A stretch of DNA of 64,000 bases from Maniola hyperantus. Lineage: Eukaryota; Arthropoda; Insecta; Lepidoptera; Nymphalidae. The notes under the pieces are model-generated. The model ran no database searches. It saw only the letters and a list, made by a program, of their open reading frames with translations, and had not been told where the DNA came from. Positions 1 through 11,726 of this stretch are shown here, piece after piece. The stretch lies in NCBI RefSeq assembly GCF_902806685.2, contig NC_048542.1, forward strand, positions 9,470,533 through 9,534,532. Direction: 5' to 3'. A program made the translations under genes and the position numbers. The number at the start of each line of letters is the position of its first letter. Position 1 is the first letter of the stretch.

Positions 1-714
1 TTAGAAATATTCAAGTAAAGGTGTTATATAATATAAGCTTTTATAATTATAACTAACGCTTTTTGTAATTATCATATTAATTGTACTGTAGACTGTTGCA
101 TTTATAATTTATTCAGATTTGTAATCATAAAACGTTACATAGGTACCTACGGTTTCATAATAAAAATGCGTTCTACGTCTTTGTTTTTACCTTTTTATGT
201 ATTTTCACAAAATGTTTAATAAATTCGTGCCTTTTTTGTGAATTCGTAAAAGACTGCGCAAGCTGGGAACGCACCAGAACAAGTATTTAAATGCACGATA
301 AAATAATAAATCCATGCGTTACAGATATATTGATGAATGATTAAAATCGGTTGTGTTGAAGCAGGCGTTAGTTACTTTGCGGAATTGCGGAAGAAGTTAT
401 ATAAAATGAACTAAAGGCTTAATTTGTTATAATCCGCTGAAACAGACAAATCTGTATGGTACATGCAGGATGCAATATGCACCACCCACCATCCCACTAC
501 TAAACATGCAGGAAAAGCCAGGCACCAAGCAACCAATATGCACCATCACCACCCAGCACCATACAAATCCCCCAAAACACACTCGACGCACGTTTCGTCC
601 GGACACCGGAGCATTGCTCGTTAGGAAATGTAGACCTTACAATTTGCATTTTACAATTTACTTTGCAATTGTGCAAAGTATAAATTTGAATTATATTTTG
701 TTCGATTTATTGTT
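1..714. other. AT-rich intergenic, no gene seen
   Basis: No open frame here resembles a protein I know. The stretch 560-620 contains CGCACGTTTCGTCCGGACAC followed by CGGAGCAT, which resembles a common lepidopteran repeat. The rest is low-complexity AT-rich DNA. Confidence 0.5.
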
Positions 715-875
715 GGCAACACCACGTTTCAAGTCCGGTGTTGGTTGCTACGTCTGCGGTCGTGACGTCATCGCCCCTCCGCCGCGCCGCCGAGGCGACG
801 AGAGGCGACCGGCGACGCGGGACGACACTTTCAGTTTAGAATCCAAGCAAGCAACAGTTGAATGAATATACGGGT
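715..875 (+). promoter_or_regulatory. GC-rich promoter / 5' exon candidate
   Basis: A sharp island of CpG-rich sequence (about 740-825) lies in AT-rich surroundings. It contains a perfect CRE/ATF palindrome TGACGTCA at 763-770. About 60 bases further on, near 829, the string TTTCAGTTTAG matches the arthropod initiator consensus TCAGTT. An open frame at 470-865 runs through it, but its composition looks incidental. The island could be the transcription start and non-coding first exon of a plus-strand gene whose body lies elsewhere. This is inference from composition and two short motifs; no coding exon follows within the window. Confidence 0.3.
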
Positions 876-2110
876 TGATTTAGTAATTTGAGAGTTTAAT
901 TGTTAACATTATACATATAAATTTGCAGCTGTGCAGGTGGGGATACTCAGTTCTCCCCACACAAGTATGTAGTTGTGAAAAAAAAATCGTGATAGAAGAG
1001 CAGCCTCAATTTTGCATTTAATTATCAGATTGTTAAGACACGGATTTGCAACTAAGCTCTATTTTAAGAAGGGATTTTAAGGAATTATCTGAAAAGCTGA
1101 TGTGTATCGAACAAAAGTGTGTGATCAAAGACAACGTGTTGTTGTTACTTCCCATTATCTTAGCGGATTATTTGTTTTTTTGTTCCCAGAATGAGTACCT
1201 ACTCATAAATGGCTCTCGAGCCCGAGAGGTATTGGTAAATAATATAAGAGTCCGAGAAAGACTGCTCTTTATTTTATTTTGTCGTAAAAGGTCGTAAGAC
1301 AAAAATAAAAACCTAAGGTGGGCGAATCTGACTAAGTGCAAATCAAATTCGCGCACCGAAGATTCTGTAGGTTGGAAAGAACTTTGATAGTAATTATTTT
1401 TGCTTAAATCTATCTTCTCAGAAATAAATCCCTTATATTTGGAACCACAAAATCAAGTTTATGAATCTACTTATTGAAAAAAGTTGTGTGCTCGATGGCT
1501 TTTCTCATTCGGCAACATTTTAAGAACTGCCAATCTTTTTTAAATAGGTGATCACTAAGATAGGATTGTAGAAAGTACGTTCCCTAAGGGACTTAAACAT
1601 ACACGACAACGATTATTGACATTTATCACTATAAATCAAATGTACTAAAAATTATACAAAAAAATAAAAATCTATTTGAAAACAGTATGCTTTATACTGT
1701 TATCCCTTTCATACTATGAAAGTCTATTTGATCGAGAAATCCAACTTTAAAATGTCGCTATTTCAGCCCCTTTTGCAATAGTAATAATATTATTTGAAAT
1801 CTTTCATTTGCATTCAGGGTGGGCAGGCTTTATTTAAATATGTTAGAAAAAAGAACATACATAATTTCAGTTGTTACTAAAATAAACAGATGTGACATAC
1901 GGACAGATTTAGTCTCACCATAACAGTTCATTTTTACTAATATTTGATACGGAACCCTAAAAAGCATTAGCGTTAACTTAGGCTCAAAATGCAACATGCG
2001 TATTGCGTACATAAATTTACATTATAACCTAGTATTTATGAACCCATTTCCAAATGATTGTTACCACAAAATTTGTTATTTATTAGATACATAGATTCAA
2101 CAATAATAAA
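876..2110. other. Intergenic with degraded repeats
   Basis: No supported gene. Around 1860-1965 there are traces of REP-1/REP-2 in minus orientation (GATACGGAACCCTAAAAAGC and a short ACGGACAGA stretch). The small open frames at 1046-1297 and 1830-2012 show no recognisable domain; the second lies on the repeat remnant. Confidence 0.4.
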
Positions 2111-2252
2111 TCAATTTAAATTATATTTAGTTACTCAATATACTAAAATATTTATTAAATTATTTTAAGGATAAAACCGCGATTTTCACGAAAATGTTTT
2201 ACTACCAAAGTAACGCAGTTATAATAATTATTTGTAATCATATACCTACAAT

Positions 2253-2412
2253 GGGGCCGATTCTCTTGTACACAAACTCTAAACTAAACTAAATTAATAG
2301 GTCTAAATCTAGTGCTATCCTTTTCCGCAAGCAAAATTAAGAAAGGGATGGCAATAGATTTAGATGTGTCATTTCAGTTTAGTTTAGAGATTGTGTATAA
2401 CAGAATTAGCCA
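2253..2412. mobile_element. Palindromic MITE
   Basis: Imperfect terminal inverted repeats of about 38 bp bound this 160-bp element. The left arm contains CTCTAAACTAAACT and the right arm AGTTTAGTTTAGAG, with ACACAA / TTGTGT further out. No coding capacity. It sits in what would be the intron downstream of the odorant-receptor exon. A second copy comes with the duplication. Confidence 0.6.
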
Positions 2413-3095
2413 CATTGTCAATGATTTTATTTAAAAATCATTTATGTTTTTATTGGTTACTAGGCACTAGTTAAAGTTCCAAAAAGAGATATCAGATATA
2501 TTTAGGTACCTTTAAAACTGCGCCTAAAAATGTTATAGTTTACGCCCGCCTTAAAAGTTTTAATTACCCATTACAGTCTAAAGATATATAAGTGCGAAAG
2601 CCTGAACGAATTTAAGAGTCAATTTAACTTGCACTCTAATGAAAGTGTATATTAGAGCTCGTAACATTCCTTTGACTAAATTTATTAGTGCAGATGTGAG
2701 CGAAAGTTCGACAATTTAGTTAAGATAAAGTTTATTTGACTGTTTATACACATTAGCGATAAAGCGGAGAGAGAGGTGCACGTTCTATTAAAATATGTCT
2801 GCAATTTATACCCACGCAATGGAACTTCTCGCAGTTTTCTCACATAAGTTGTCAAGTTGACGCAAAATTCAGAGCGTAACTTTTAAAGTTAATTAATTAG
2901 CATTTGCATTAAAGTAAATCTGTAAGTTTAATAAAGCGCCTAACATCGCGACAGCTTAGTACAACAGATAAGGAGGGATTTTTTGATCCGAAACAGAACT
3001 CGATTTTCCACAGTGCGCCGGTGTAAGATTATGTTCATTTCTTAAATATTTAAAAATATGTATTTATTACAAGAATTTTAAATGTAAAGAAATCC

Positions 3096-3101
3096 ACTTA
3101 C
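3096..3101 (-). promoter_or_regulatory. Splice donor of odorant receptor exon 1
   Basis: Reading the minus strand, the exon ends ...GTCAA|GTAAGT, a perfect donor consensus. It explains why the open frame stops only one codon later and shows the locus is an exon, not a complete single-exon gene. Confidence 0.7.
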
Positions 3102-3895
3102 TTGACCAACTCTACGTGTCTTTTGTGACACTTTTTTATTCTTATTTTGGCTTCTTCATTACTGATAGGCGCATTTTCCGTACCAAAAATGTAACTACAA
3201 TCCACCCTCAAACATTCTAACTCTCCTCTAAAGAAAACCATAACAACTATAGCGTTTGTGTCAAATGATGTGATCCATCCACCTCCATAGATAGCAGCAT
3301 AGCTTTGATATAGAGAAGCAAGAATGTAGCCTGGAATAGTGTTTTTATTGAATGGAACCCAAGAACTTACGACTTGAGTATAAGTTTCGGTACCATTTTT
3401 AACGTTTTGTCTATAGATTTCGGAGGAGAAGTATTTATACATCGGTTGAGTGATCAAAATAGCAACAGTTGTATACATAAGAATCCAATAGTAGAACGTG
3501 ATTTTCCTACTGTACTTAGTATATTTATCGATGATTGCTTTCTTGTCAATATTTCGGGTCTGTCTTTGTACTTTGTCGGCTTCATTAACGTAATTGATAA
3601 TACTCTTCCAATGCTTCTGCCAAAAGAGAAAGCTTGTAACTTTACCTACACTGACTGTTGCTAAAAAAGTGATTTTCAAATTCGTCAGAAGTAATTTCAT
3701 GTTGTCTTTCACGAATAAAATTTCGGCGCATTCTGTAGCAGTGAAAACAATCACTGATATATGAAATCCTATGTACATCCACTTTTTTGACCAGATCTCT
3801 GGCAATAGTAATCCCCAAAACTTCAAGGCTTTTATATTTGGACTCAGTAATGGGAACTCCGGATCTTCGAGTTTGCCCAAAATGTGTTTTAGCAT
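3102..3895 (-). CDS. Odorant receptor (7tm_6 family), first coding exon
   Basis: This exon encodes about 264 N-terminal residues of an insect odorant receptor, a ligand-gated cation-channel subunit that works with the Orco co-receptor in olfactory neurons. The family call rests on the overall pattern: a short cytoplasmic N-terminus, then hydrophobic segments near residues 40-60, 68-92, 131-155 and 190-225, with short polar loops as in lepidopteran receptors. The start is a true ATG at 3893-3895. The frame meets a TAA at 3098-3100, but a consensus splice donor GTAAGT (plus-strand 3096-3101) lies just before it, so I end the exon at 3102. The later exons (TM5-TM7 and the conserved C-terminus) would lie at lower coordinates; I could not find them between 1 and 3095. 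The gene is therefore incomplete here: either the rest lies beyond the left edge or the exon is an orphan. The specific receptor and its ligand cannot be named from this fragment. Confidence 0.8.
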
Positions 3896-4331
3896 ATTTT
3901 TAAGAATGTTTCTTAGGTGACGATATCAACACTAATGATTTGTTTTTTTTTTCTGTACTTATTTAAATAAACACTAAGGTCCGAAGCACACCACAATACA
4001 TCGGCGTTCGGCAATTTGATCACTTTTGGGAAGCTTTAATTCTGTATTAATAAGTTAGTTTCAGGAAAAAGATGCAGCACGTCACATGTGACATGGTGCG
4101 AATCGTCGCTTCTCGTCATGCTTGTATAAGTCTTTGTACAGCATGCTGAAAGCGCCTTTTGTAGGATGTTCTAAAAGTATAGGATGTACTCGTTTGTTTG
4201 CGACGGCAAACGTAATAATACGATTTAGCGTTATGATTTCTTCGAACTTCATTTTTAGCACGTATTATCGTGCCTGTGATCGTGCCTCGTAAAAAACGCG
4301 TGCAGCCTGTAACATGCGCCCTAGAGGTTAA
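3896..4331. other. Upstream region of odorant receptor copy 1
   Basis: AT-rich sequence 5' of the receptor start on the minus strand. No clear TATA or initiator was identified. No open frame. Confidence 0.35.
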
Positions 4332-4451
4332 GCACTCATCCGATCCGAGACCGTGAAAATACGTTACATTTTGTTTTGTATGGTAGCTTATGACATATGA
4401 CGTCGATATTTTTTATATCCGTATTTTCACGGATTCGGATCGGATGAGTGC
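4332..4451. mobile_element. Foldback MITE (120 bp)
   Basis: Arms of about 32 bp are inverted repeats with two or three mismatches: the left begins GCACTCATCCGATCCGAG and the right ends ATCGGATGAGTGC. CGTGAAAATACG inside the left arm pairs with CGTATTTTCACG. It would form a long hairpin with a ~55-nt loop. Non-coding. Confidence 0.7.
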
Positions 4452-5314
4452 GTGATCGCTGTTACTCGTAAGTTGCCAAAATAAAATATAAATGTAGTAT
4501 TGATTATTATTATTGAAATAGCCGCAACATTTTTGATTGTCTATGTAAAAATACTTTTATCTAAATAAAAGTAGTAAGTGTAAAAAATAAGAATATAATC
4601 TAATAGTATCGTGTGTGCTGGGAACCTAATAACCTGGAGGTGTAGGTGTAATTAGATGTAATATTATTGCCGTGATTGTGTAATTTTTTAATAACTCTAT
4701 TATTATCGCTAGTGATGTAACTATTATTTTAGTATTATATTTAATCGATGAACCAAAATCTTGTATGGTGCAATGTATATCGTACTTACATTAATTTTTT
4801 TTTTAATGATGTCATTAAAAAAACTAAAACCCCGACTGCTAATAAATAGTAACTGGTAACTGAAAAGCAAAAAAAAAAAATTTCAGTCCGCACATTAAAG
4901 CGCATAAAATCCGCCATTTTAATTTTTAATTACTTAGTTTAGCTTCGTAGTGACACTCAAGACAAATGTAATGACGTATCATTATCATATATCAAAATCG
5001 GTTGAGCCGTTCAGTTGTAACAAGCGGACATAGGAACGGACATACACACATACATACAGGTCAAACACATAACCTTCCTTTGGGCTTCGCCGCAGTCGGG
5101 TAAAATACTCTGAGAAAGTTTTGATTTCCCGAAATTAATTTATTTTGTATCTCTCTATCTCCAGGATGCAAGCAAGGCATAGATTTATCGTGAAAATCTG
5201 TTTGTTGACAGACAGACAGACGTGACTTTACAATAGTCGTTACGCGCAATGGACTTGGGACTAGCAAGACGAAGCAGGGAGCCGTGGTGAGTTGCAACGT
5301 CATACTTTCTGACA
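4452..5314. other. Intergenic; repeat tail at 5040-5310
   Basis: No gene. The right end (about 5040-5310) resembles the 3' part of a common lepidopteran interspersed repeat (GGGCTTCGCCGCAGTCGGG and a GACAGACAGACG run). The 85-codon minus-strand frame over it is a by-product. Confidence 0.45.
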
Positions 5315-5456
5315 TCAATTTAAATTATATTTAGTTACTCAATATACTAAAATATTTATTAAATTATTTTAAGGATAAAACCGCGATTTTCACGAAAATG
5401 TTTTACTACCAAAGTAACGCAGTTATAATAATTATTTGTAATCATATACCTACAAT

Positions 5457-5616
5457 GGGGCCGATTCTCTTGTACACAAACTCTAAACTAAACTAAATTA
5501 ATAGGTCTAAATCTAGTGCTATCCTTTTCCGCAAGCAAAATTAAGAAAGGGATGGCAATAGATTTAGATGTGTCATTTCAGTTTAGTTTAGAGATTGTGT
5601 ATAACAGAATTAGCCA
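5457..5616. mobile_element. Palindromic MITE, duplicated copy
   Basis: Same element as at 2253-2412, carried along by the tandem duplication; no difference noted. Confidence 0.55.
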
Positions 5617-6305
5617 CATTGTCAATGATTTTATTTAAAAATCATTTATGTTTTTATTGGTTACTAGGCACTAGTTAAAGTTCCAAAAAGAGATATCAGA
5701 TATATTTAGGTACCTTTAAAACTGCGCCTAAAAATGTTATAGTTTACGCCCGCCTTAAAAGTTTTAATTACCCATTACAGTCTAAAGATATATAAGTGCG
5801 AAAGCCTGAACGAATTTAAGAGTCAATTTAACTTGCACTCTAATGAAAGTGTATATTAGAGCTCGTAACATTCCTTTGACTAAATTTATTAGTGCAGATG
5901 TGAGCGAAAGTTCGACAATTTAGTTAAGATAAAGTTTATTTGACTGTTTATACACATTAGCGATAAAGCGGAGAGAGAGGTGCACGTTCTATTAAAATAT
6001 GTCTGCAATTTATACCCACGCAATGGAACTTCTCGCAGTTTTCTCACATAAGTTGTCAAGTTGACGCAAAATTCAGAGCGTAACTTTTAAAGTTAATTAA
6101 TTAGCATTTGCATTAAAGTAAATCTGTAAGTTTAATAAAGCGCCTAACATCGCGACAGCTTAGTACAACAGATAAGGAGGGATTTTTTGATCCGAAACAG
6201 AACTCGATTTTCCACAGTGCGCCGGTGTAAGATTATGTTCATTTCTTAAATATTTAAAAATATGTATTTATTACAAGAATTTTAAATGTAAAGAAATCCA
6301 CTTAC

Positions 6306-7098
6306 TTGACCAACTCTACGTGTCTTTTGTGACACTTTTTTATTCTTATTTTGGCTTCTTCATTACTGATAGGCGCATTTTCCGTACCAAAAATGTAACT
6401 ACAATCCACCCTCAAACATTCTAACTCTCCTCTAAAGAAAACCATAACAACTATAGCGTTTGTGTCAAATGATGTGATCCATCCACCTCCATAGATAGCA
6501 GCATAGCTTTGATATAGAGAAGCAAGAATGTAGCCTGGAATAGTGTTTTTATTGAATGGAACCCAAGAACTTACGACTTGAGTATAAGTTTCGGTACCAT
6601 TTTTAACGTTTTGTCTATAGATTTCGGAGGAGAAGTATTTATACATCGGTTGAGTGATCAAAATAGCAACAGTTGTATACATAAGAATCCAATAGTAGAA
6701 CGTGATTTCCTACTGTACTTAGTATATTTATCGATGATTGCTTTCTTGTCAATATTTCGGGTCTGTCTTTGTACTTTGTCGGCTTCATTAACGTAATTGA
6801 TAATACTCTTCCAATGCTTCTGCCAAAAGAGAAAGCTTGTAACTTTACCTACACTGACTGTTGCTAAAAAAGTGATTTTCAAATTCGTCAGAAGTAATTT
6901 CATGTTGTCTTTCACGAATAAAATTTCGGGCGCATTCTGTAGCAGTGAAAACAATCACTGATATATGAAATCCTATGTACATCCACTTTTTGACCAGATC
7001 TCTGGCAATAGTAATCCCCAAAACTTCAAGGCTTTTATATTTGGACTCAGTAATGGGAACTCCGGATCTTCGAGTTTGCCCAAAATGTGTTTTAGCAT
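6306..7098 (-). pseudogene. Odorant receptor exon 1, frameshifted duplicate
   Basis: Second copy of the receptor exon, with the same ATG (7096-7098) and the same GTAAGT donor (plus 6300-6305). Three one-base indels in homopolymers (near 6707, 6929 and 6989) break the frame, so only pieces remain open (6658-6954 and 6302-6682). As written it is a pseudogene. Because every lesion is a homopolymer length change and the rest appears identical to copy 1, sequencing or assembly error is at least as likely as real decay. It also lacks its own downstream exons: transcription towards lower coordinates would run into copy 1. Confidence 0.75.
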
Positions 7099-7532
7099 AT
7101 TTTAAGAATGTTTCTTAGGTGACGATATCAACACTAATGATTTGTTTTTTTTTTCTGTACTTATTTAAATAAACACTAAGGTCCGAAGCACACCACAATA
7201 CATCGGCGTTCGGCAATTGATCACTTTTGGGAAGCTTTAATTCTGTATTAATAAGTTAGTTTCAGGAAAAAGATGCAGCACGTCACATGTGACATGGTGC
7301 GAATCGTCGCTTCTCGTCATGCTTGTATAAGTCTTTGTACAGCATGCTGAAAGCGCCTTTTGTAGGATGTTCTAAAAGTATAGGATGTACTCGTTTGTTT
7401 GCGACGGCAAACGTAATAATACGATTTAGCGTTATGATTTCTTCGAACTTCATTTTTAGCACGTATTATCGTGCCTGTGATCGTGCCTCGTAAAAAACGC
7501 GTGCAGCCTGTAACATGCGCCCTAGAGGTTAA

Positions 7533-7651
7533 GCACTCATCCGATCCGAGACCGTGAAAATACGTTACATTTTGTTTTGTATGGTAGCTTATGACATATG
7601 ACGTCGATATTTTTATATCCGTATTTTCACGGATTCGGATCGGATGAGTGC
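7533..7651. mobile_element. Foldback MITE, duplicated copy
   Basis: Same foldback element as at 4332-4451, one T shorter in its loop. Confidence 0.65.
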
Positions 7652-8514
7652 GTGATCGCTGTTACTCGTAAGTTGCCAAAATAAAATATAAATGTAGTAT
7701 TGATTATTATTATTGAAATAGCCGCAACATTTTTGATTGTCTATGTAAAAATACTTTTATCTAAATAAAAGTAGTAAGTGTAAAAAATAAGAATATAATC
7801 TAATAGTATCGTGTGTGCTGGGAACCTAATAACCTGGAGGTGTAGGTGTAATTAGATGTAATATTATTGCCGTGATTGTGTAATTTTTTAATAACTCTAT
7901 TATTATCGCTAGTGATGTAACTATTATTTTAGTATTATATTTAATCGATGAACCAAAATCTTGTATGGTGCAATGTATATCGTACTTACATTAATTTTTT
8001 TTTTAATGATGTCATTAAAAAAACTAAAACCCCGACTGCTAATAAATAGTAACTGGTAACTGAAAAGCAAAAAAAAAAAATTTCAGTCCGCACATTAAAG
8101 CGCATAAAATCCGCCATTTTAATTTTTAATTACTTAGTTTAGCTTCGTAGTGACACTCAAGACAAATGTAATGACGTATCATTATCATATATCAAAATCG
8201 GTTGAGCCGTTCAGTTGTAACAAGCGGACATAGGAACGGACATACACACATACATACAGGTCAAACACATAACCTTCCTTTGGGCTTCGCCGCAGTCGGG
8301 TAAAATACTCTGAGAAAGTTTTGATTTCCCGAAATTAATTTATTTTGTATCTCTCTATCTCCAGGATGCAAGCAAGGCATAGATTTATCGTGAAAATCTG
8401 TTTGTTGACAGACAGACAGACGTGACTTTACAATAGTCGTTACGCGCAATGGACTTGGGACTAGCAAGACGAAGCAGGGAGCCGTGGTGAGTTGCAACGT
8501 CATACTTTCTGACA

Positions 8515-9660
8515 GTGCGGCAACGCAGTGGCCGTGTGGCACCCAGTACTCAAAGCCACAGAGTTGCGGCGCCGCAACGCATCGGAAAGCCATCGTGTGG
8601 CCTCAATATTAGTGCGGAAAAGAAACCTGGGAAGATTTTTTTTATTACTTCACGAGATTCTTTTCCGCACTAAGACTGAGTCTTCCTCACACGCTTTCGA
8701 CCAGTTTTTTCTTTATATCAATATAAGTTGGGCATCGCCGAGTAAAACCAACAAAATTCATATACCTACTTAATATAATGAATGATACTGTAATTATTAC
8801 AAGGTTGGGTGTAAATTATGAAGAAGCAGATAATTATACGTGACTTCTATTATAATTAGTGAATAAGTATTCTAAAAATTAATCTATGGTACTATTATTT
8901 TTGATGATAATGGTGACTCGTTGTAGCTGTACTTTCCCAAAGATATATCAACCTACTACCATGGACTTGGAATAGCTAGATACCGCTAAACGTTCGTTCA
9001 GGTGTGCCCGAGCCAAAGATCCAATTATTCCTATCTCAATAAGTGCTTAATTCCTCTATTCTTACGAAAAATCAATCCTTCATCCTGTTGAAGTATTTAG
9101 TAGATAGGTCTCTGACACGTGGTGATTGAAATTTGTGATTGCGCGTTATGATTATCATTAAATGTCTCGCGTGACTTCATTGAAAAATAGGCACGGTAAG
9201 TTTTACAACTTGGCATGTAATGAACATTAGGCATCTAGGCATCTAGCTATACCAAGTCCGTGCTACCTACATTTACTTTCATTACGGATGTGGAGTGGAA
9301 AAATCCGGCCAAGAATCTATCCTAAACGCTTCAACGCGTGTCAATACGAGGATTATCTGAATTTAGAGGATGACGGTAACAAGGGTTTGGGGTATTTTCT
9401 GCCCTATCGCCTAGTTGTTTCGGGTCCACAGATTCAATGAGATGGGGTTAATTGGAGCACTCCATTTTCGAAGCTTTGCCGAGCTACTTTCAGTTCGATC
9501 CCGATATTTCTTTTTGTTTTATTTCAAACGCTTCGTAATCTAATTTTTGTTTCGCTGACACTTTGACGCAGACTTGAAATGGGTACGACAATTGATGAGC
9601 ATACGAAACGAGAACCTAATTATACGAGATCCTTATCGATATAACTGTGGTATTAGTACG
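8515..9660. other. Intergenic, no gene seen
   Basis: Contains a perfect 16-bp palindrome GTTGCGGCGCCGCAAC at 8563-8578 just after the duplication boundary. GTGCGGAAAAGAA (8612) and TTCTTTTCCGCAC (8659) form an inverted pair. I recognise no coding sequence. Confidence 0.4.
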
Positions 9661-9662
9661 AT

Positions 9663-10036
9663 TTTTAACTGACTTCAAAAAGGAGGAGGGTTCTCAACAC
9701 ATCGGATTCTTTTTTTATGTATGTTCCTCGATTACTCGAAGATGCCTGGACTGATTTTGAAAATTCTTTTTTTTTGAAAGGGTATACTTTCAAGGTACCA
9801 TATAAATTTGGTGAAGATCTGATGAACATCTTCGAAGATAGATAATGGAACTCCGCAACGGATAAGAGCATATTGTTCGCGGTCAGTGTAATAGCTTAGT
9901 AAACAGTAGATTTTTAATCAGGCATACCATATTTTAATACATGGGACCACTAAAAATTGTAAAATAATTGTTTTTTACGAAAAAATAATAAAATCTGACA
10001 TCAATGCCTAAGTATTGAAGTCGGTTTTTTTTGTAA
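9663..10036. repeat. Interspersed repeat with GACTTC / GAAGTC ends
   Basis: Begins near ACTGACTTCAAAAAGGAGGA and ends near TTGAAGTCGGTTTTTT, so the termini are short inverted repeats. It resembles a widespread lepidopteran non-autonomous element. Internal open frames are short and unsupported. Confidence 0.45.
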
Positions 10037-10049
10037 AATAAAAAAAAAA

Positions 10050-10640
10050 TAAAAAAAAATAAAAAAAAATTTATTCATGTAAACTTTTTACAAGTGTTTA
10101 TGAATAGTCAGGTAGTTTTAATTTACCACAGGTTCGGAACGCCATTCCCACCGAGAAGAACCAGCAAGAAACTCGGCGGTTGCTCTTTTTAATTTTTCAA
10201 TTTACAATGTTATTATACCGTACTATACAAGCCATTGCAGCCCCGTGCATTGCTGGAGCGAGTCAAATCCAAGCTTTTTTATCGTTTACATAGTCTGCGA
10301 CTGTATAATATGCTTTTTTTAGGAGCATACTTTTAACACATTTTTTAAACTTGTGTAAAGGCAAGTCTAAAATTGCTTGTGGCATTTTATTATAAAATAT
10401 TACACTCATTCCCACAAATGACTTTCCCACCTTCCAGAGGCGGAGCGCAGGAGTGGCTAGCTTATTTTTGTTTCTAGTTTGCCTAACATGGATATCACTG
10501 TTTTTTTTTTGTAACTGTGATTGTTTTGTCGTACCAAATTATATTATTGTAAATATATTGGGAAGCTACTGTAAGAATACCTATTTCCTTAAATATCTCT
10601 CGTAGGGAATCGCGCGGTTTTAAATTATAAATTGCACGTA
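10050..10640 (-). mobile_element. LINE (non-LTR) 3' fragment
   Basis: On the minus strand about 10500 down to a TGA at 10263-10265 I can read a continuous stretch typical of the C-terminal tail of a LINE reverse-transcriptase ORF: an HVRQTRNKNKL motif, then TPALRLWKVGKSF, then FYNKMPQ and a lysine-rich helix ending at a tryptophan. The 3' untranslated part with A/T-rich repeats follows to about 10050. The element is 5'-truncated. The clade is uncertain (Jockey/CR1/L2-like). The frame lacks a start and is not listed as a gene. Confidence 0.6.
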
Positions 10641-11263
10641 TTGCCCTTAAAAAAAACTTAAGCCCACATACACTTTACACCAAGTTCGTATAGTTATGTG
10701 TCCGTTTTTAGGCCTGAAGTAACTATGATTTATAGCATACCCTATAAATTCCCGATATCCAGTGATACCAGAGACTATTGACACCCGCCATAAATGTACA
10801 GTCATTAGGTTTTTCAAAAACCTAAACATTCAAAAACCCTTGGTTAGGTAGGTACTTGCCTACCTATTGATGAAAACTTGAATTTATTCAATTCAGATTT
10901 TTTGTTCAGCGCATTGAAACATATTGTTAGTACGATGCCAAATAGAAAGCTAGACAAAATAGAAAGCGAAAAAAAACTGATTCAATTAAAATATTTACCG
11001 TCGGAGCAGATTTTCACACATAAGTACAACAAGCAACGCTTACATTAGGTACCTAAGTAACAAGAAATTGCCAAATACATGATATTTGCTCGCATAGTAA
11101 TATTTTTCTTTTTGCGAGACAATCTCAAAAAGTGAGCGTCACAATATTTACTTCTAACATCCAAACGTTTCAATATCGGCCACATAAAAACAATTACAGC
11201 CCAATAAGGTTTCAAAGCCACAGCAGAGTGAACTATAGTTAAGTTCCGAGTTCATAATACTAA
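10641..11263. other. Intergenic, no gene seen
   Basis: AT-rich sequence. The 60-codon minus-strand frame at 10647-10829 has no recognisable domain. Confidence 0.4.
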
Positions 11264-11503
11264 TCTATAGGTATATAAAAGGAAATTCTGGCTGGCCGAC
11301 TGACTGACTGATTGGCAGACTGACTGATCTATAAACCCACAGTTCAAACCACTGGACAAATCGGGCTGAAATTTGACATGCAGATAGCTATTATGACGTA
11401 GAAAAGCTAAGAAAGTGTTTTTGAAAATCCAAGCCCTTAGGGGGTGAAATAGAGGTTTGAAATTTGTGCACTCCACGCGGATGAAGTCGTGGGCCTAAGC
11501 TAG
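11264..11503 (+). mobile_element. HEL-1 element, complete ends
   Basis: Starts TCTATAGG after an A and ends CTAG before a T. It contains the GACTGACTGACTGA run and the GAAGTCGTGGG hairpin region near the CTAG end. Strand is given with the TC end as 5'. Confidence 0.65.
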
Positions 11504-11582
11504 TAATAGAATAAACGAGCAAACAAATACACAAACAATAATAAAACTTAAATAAAATAAGTGCTTTCCTAATTCTTTGTTA

Positions 11583-11726
11583 TTTATGGGATGGCATCAT
11601 GATCAACCCATCGCCGGCTGGCTACTGAGAACTACTTTTTATCCCGAAAAATCAAAGAGTCCCCACGGGATTTTGAAAAATGTAAATCCACGCGGATGAA
11701 GTCACGGGCATCAGCTAGTATTCTAA
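11583..11726. repeat. SINE-1 scrap plus HEL-2 3' end
   Basis: The piece near 11590-11632 (CATGATCAACCCATCGCCGG) is a SINE-1 tail. It is joined to a HEL-2 terminal piece ending in CATCAGCTAG before T near 11721. Confidence 0.45.

Larger units (their letters stand above)
2111..5314. repeat. Tandem segmental duplication, copy 1 (3204 bp)
   Basis: The whole interval is repeated immediately downstream at 5315-8514. The repeat begins at TCAATTTAAATTATATTTAG and ends at CATACTTTCTGACA. It carries a MITE in the receptor intron, an odorant-receptor exon with an intact frame, a second foldback element and a repeat tail near 5050-5310. By eye I found no substitution against copy 2, only six one-base length differences in homopolymers; their net effect (-4) accounts exactly for 3204 versus 3200 bp. 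Confidence 0.95.
5315..8514. repeat. Tandem segmental duplication, copy 2 (3200 bp)
   Basis: Head-to-tail repeat of 2111-5314. Length differences from copy 1, all in homopolymers: one T lost near 6706-6708, one G gained at 6928-6930, one T lost near 6987-6991, one T lost near 7100, one T lost near 7216 and one T lost near 7610. The downstream flank (AGTGCGGCAACGC) is not shared with the left flank of copy 1, so the junction is simple. Confidence 0.95.

Noticed and set aside
470..865. 131-codon plus-strand open frame
   Set aside because: Low-complexity start, CpG-rich end and no recognisable domain; better explained as passing through a promoter-like island.
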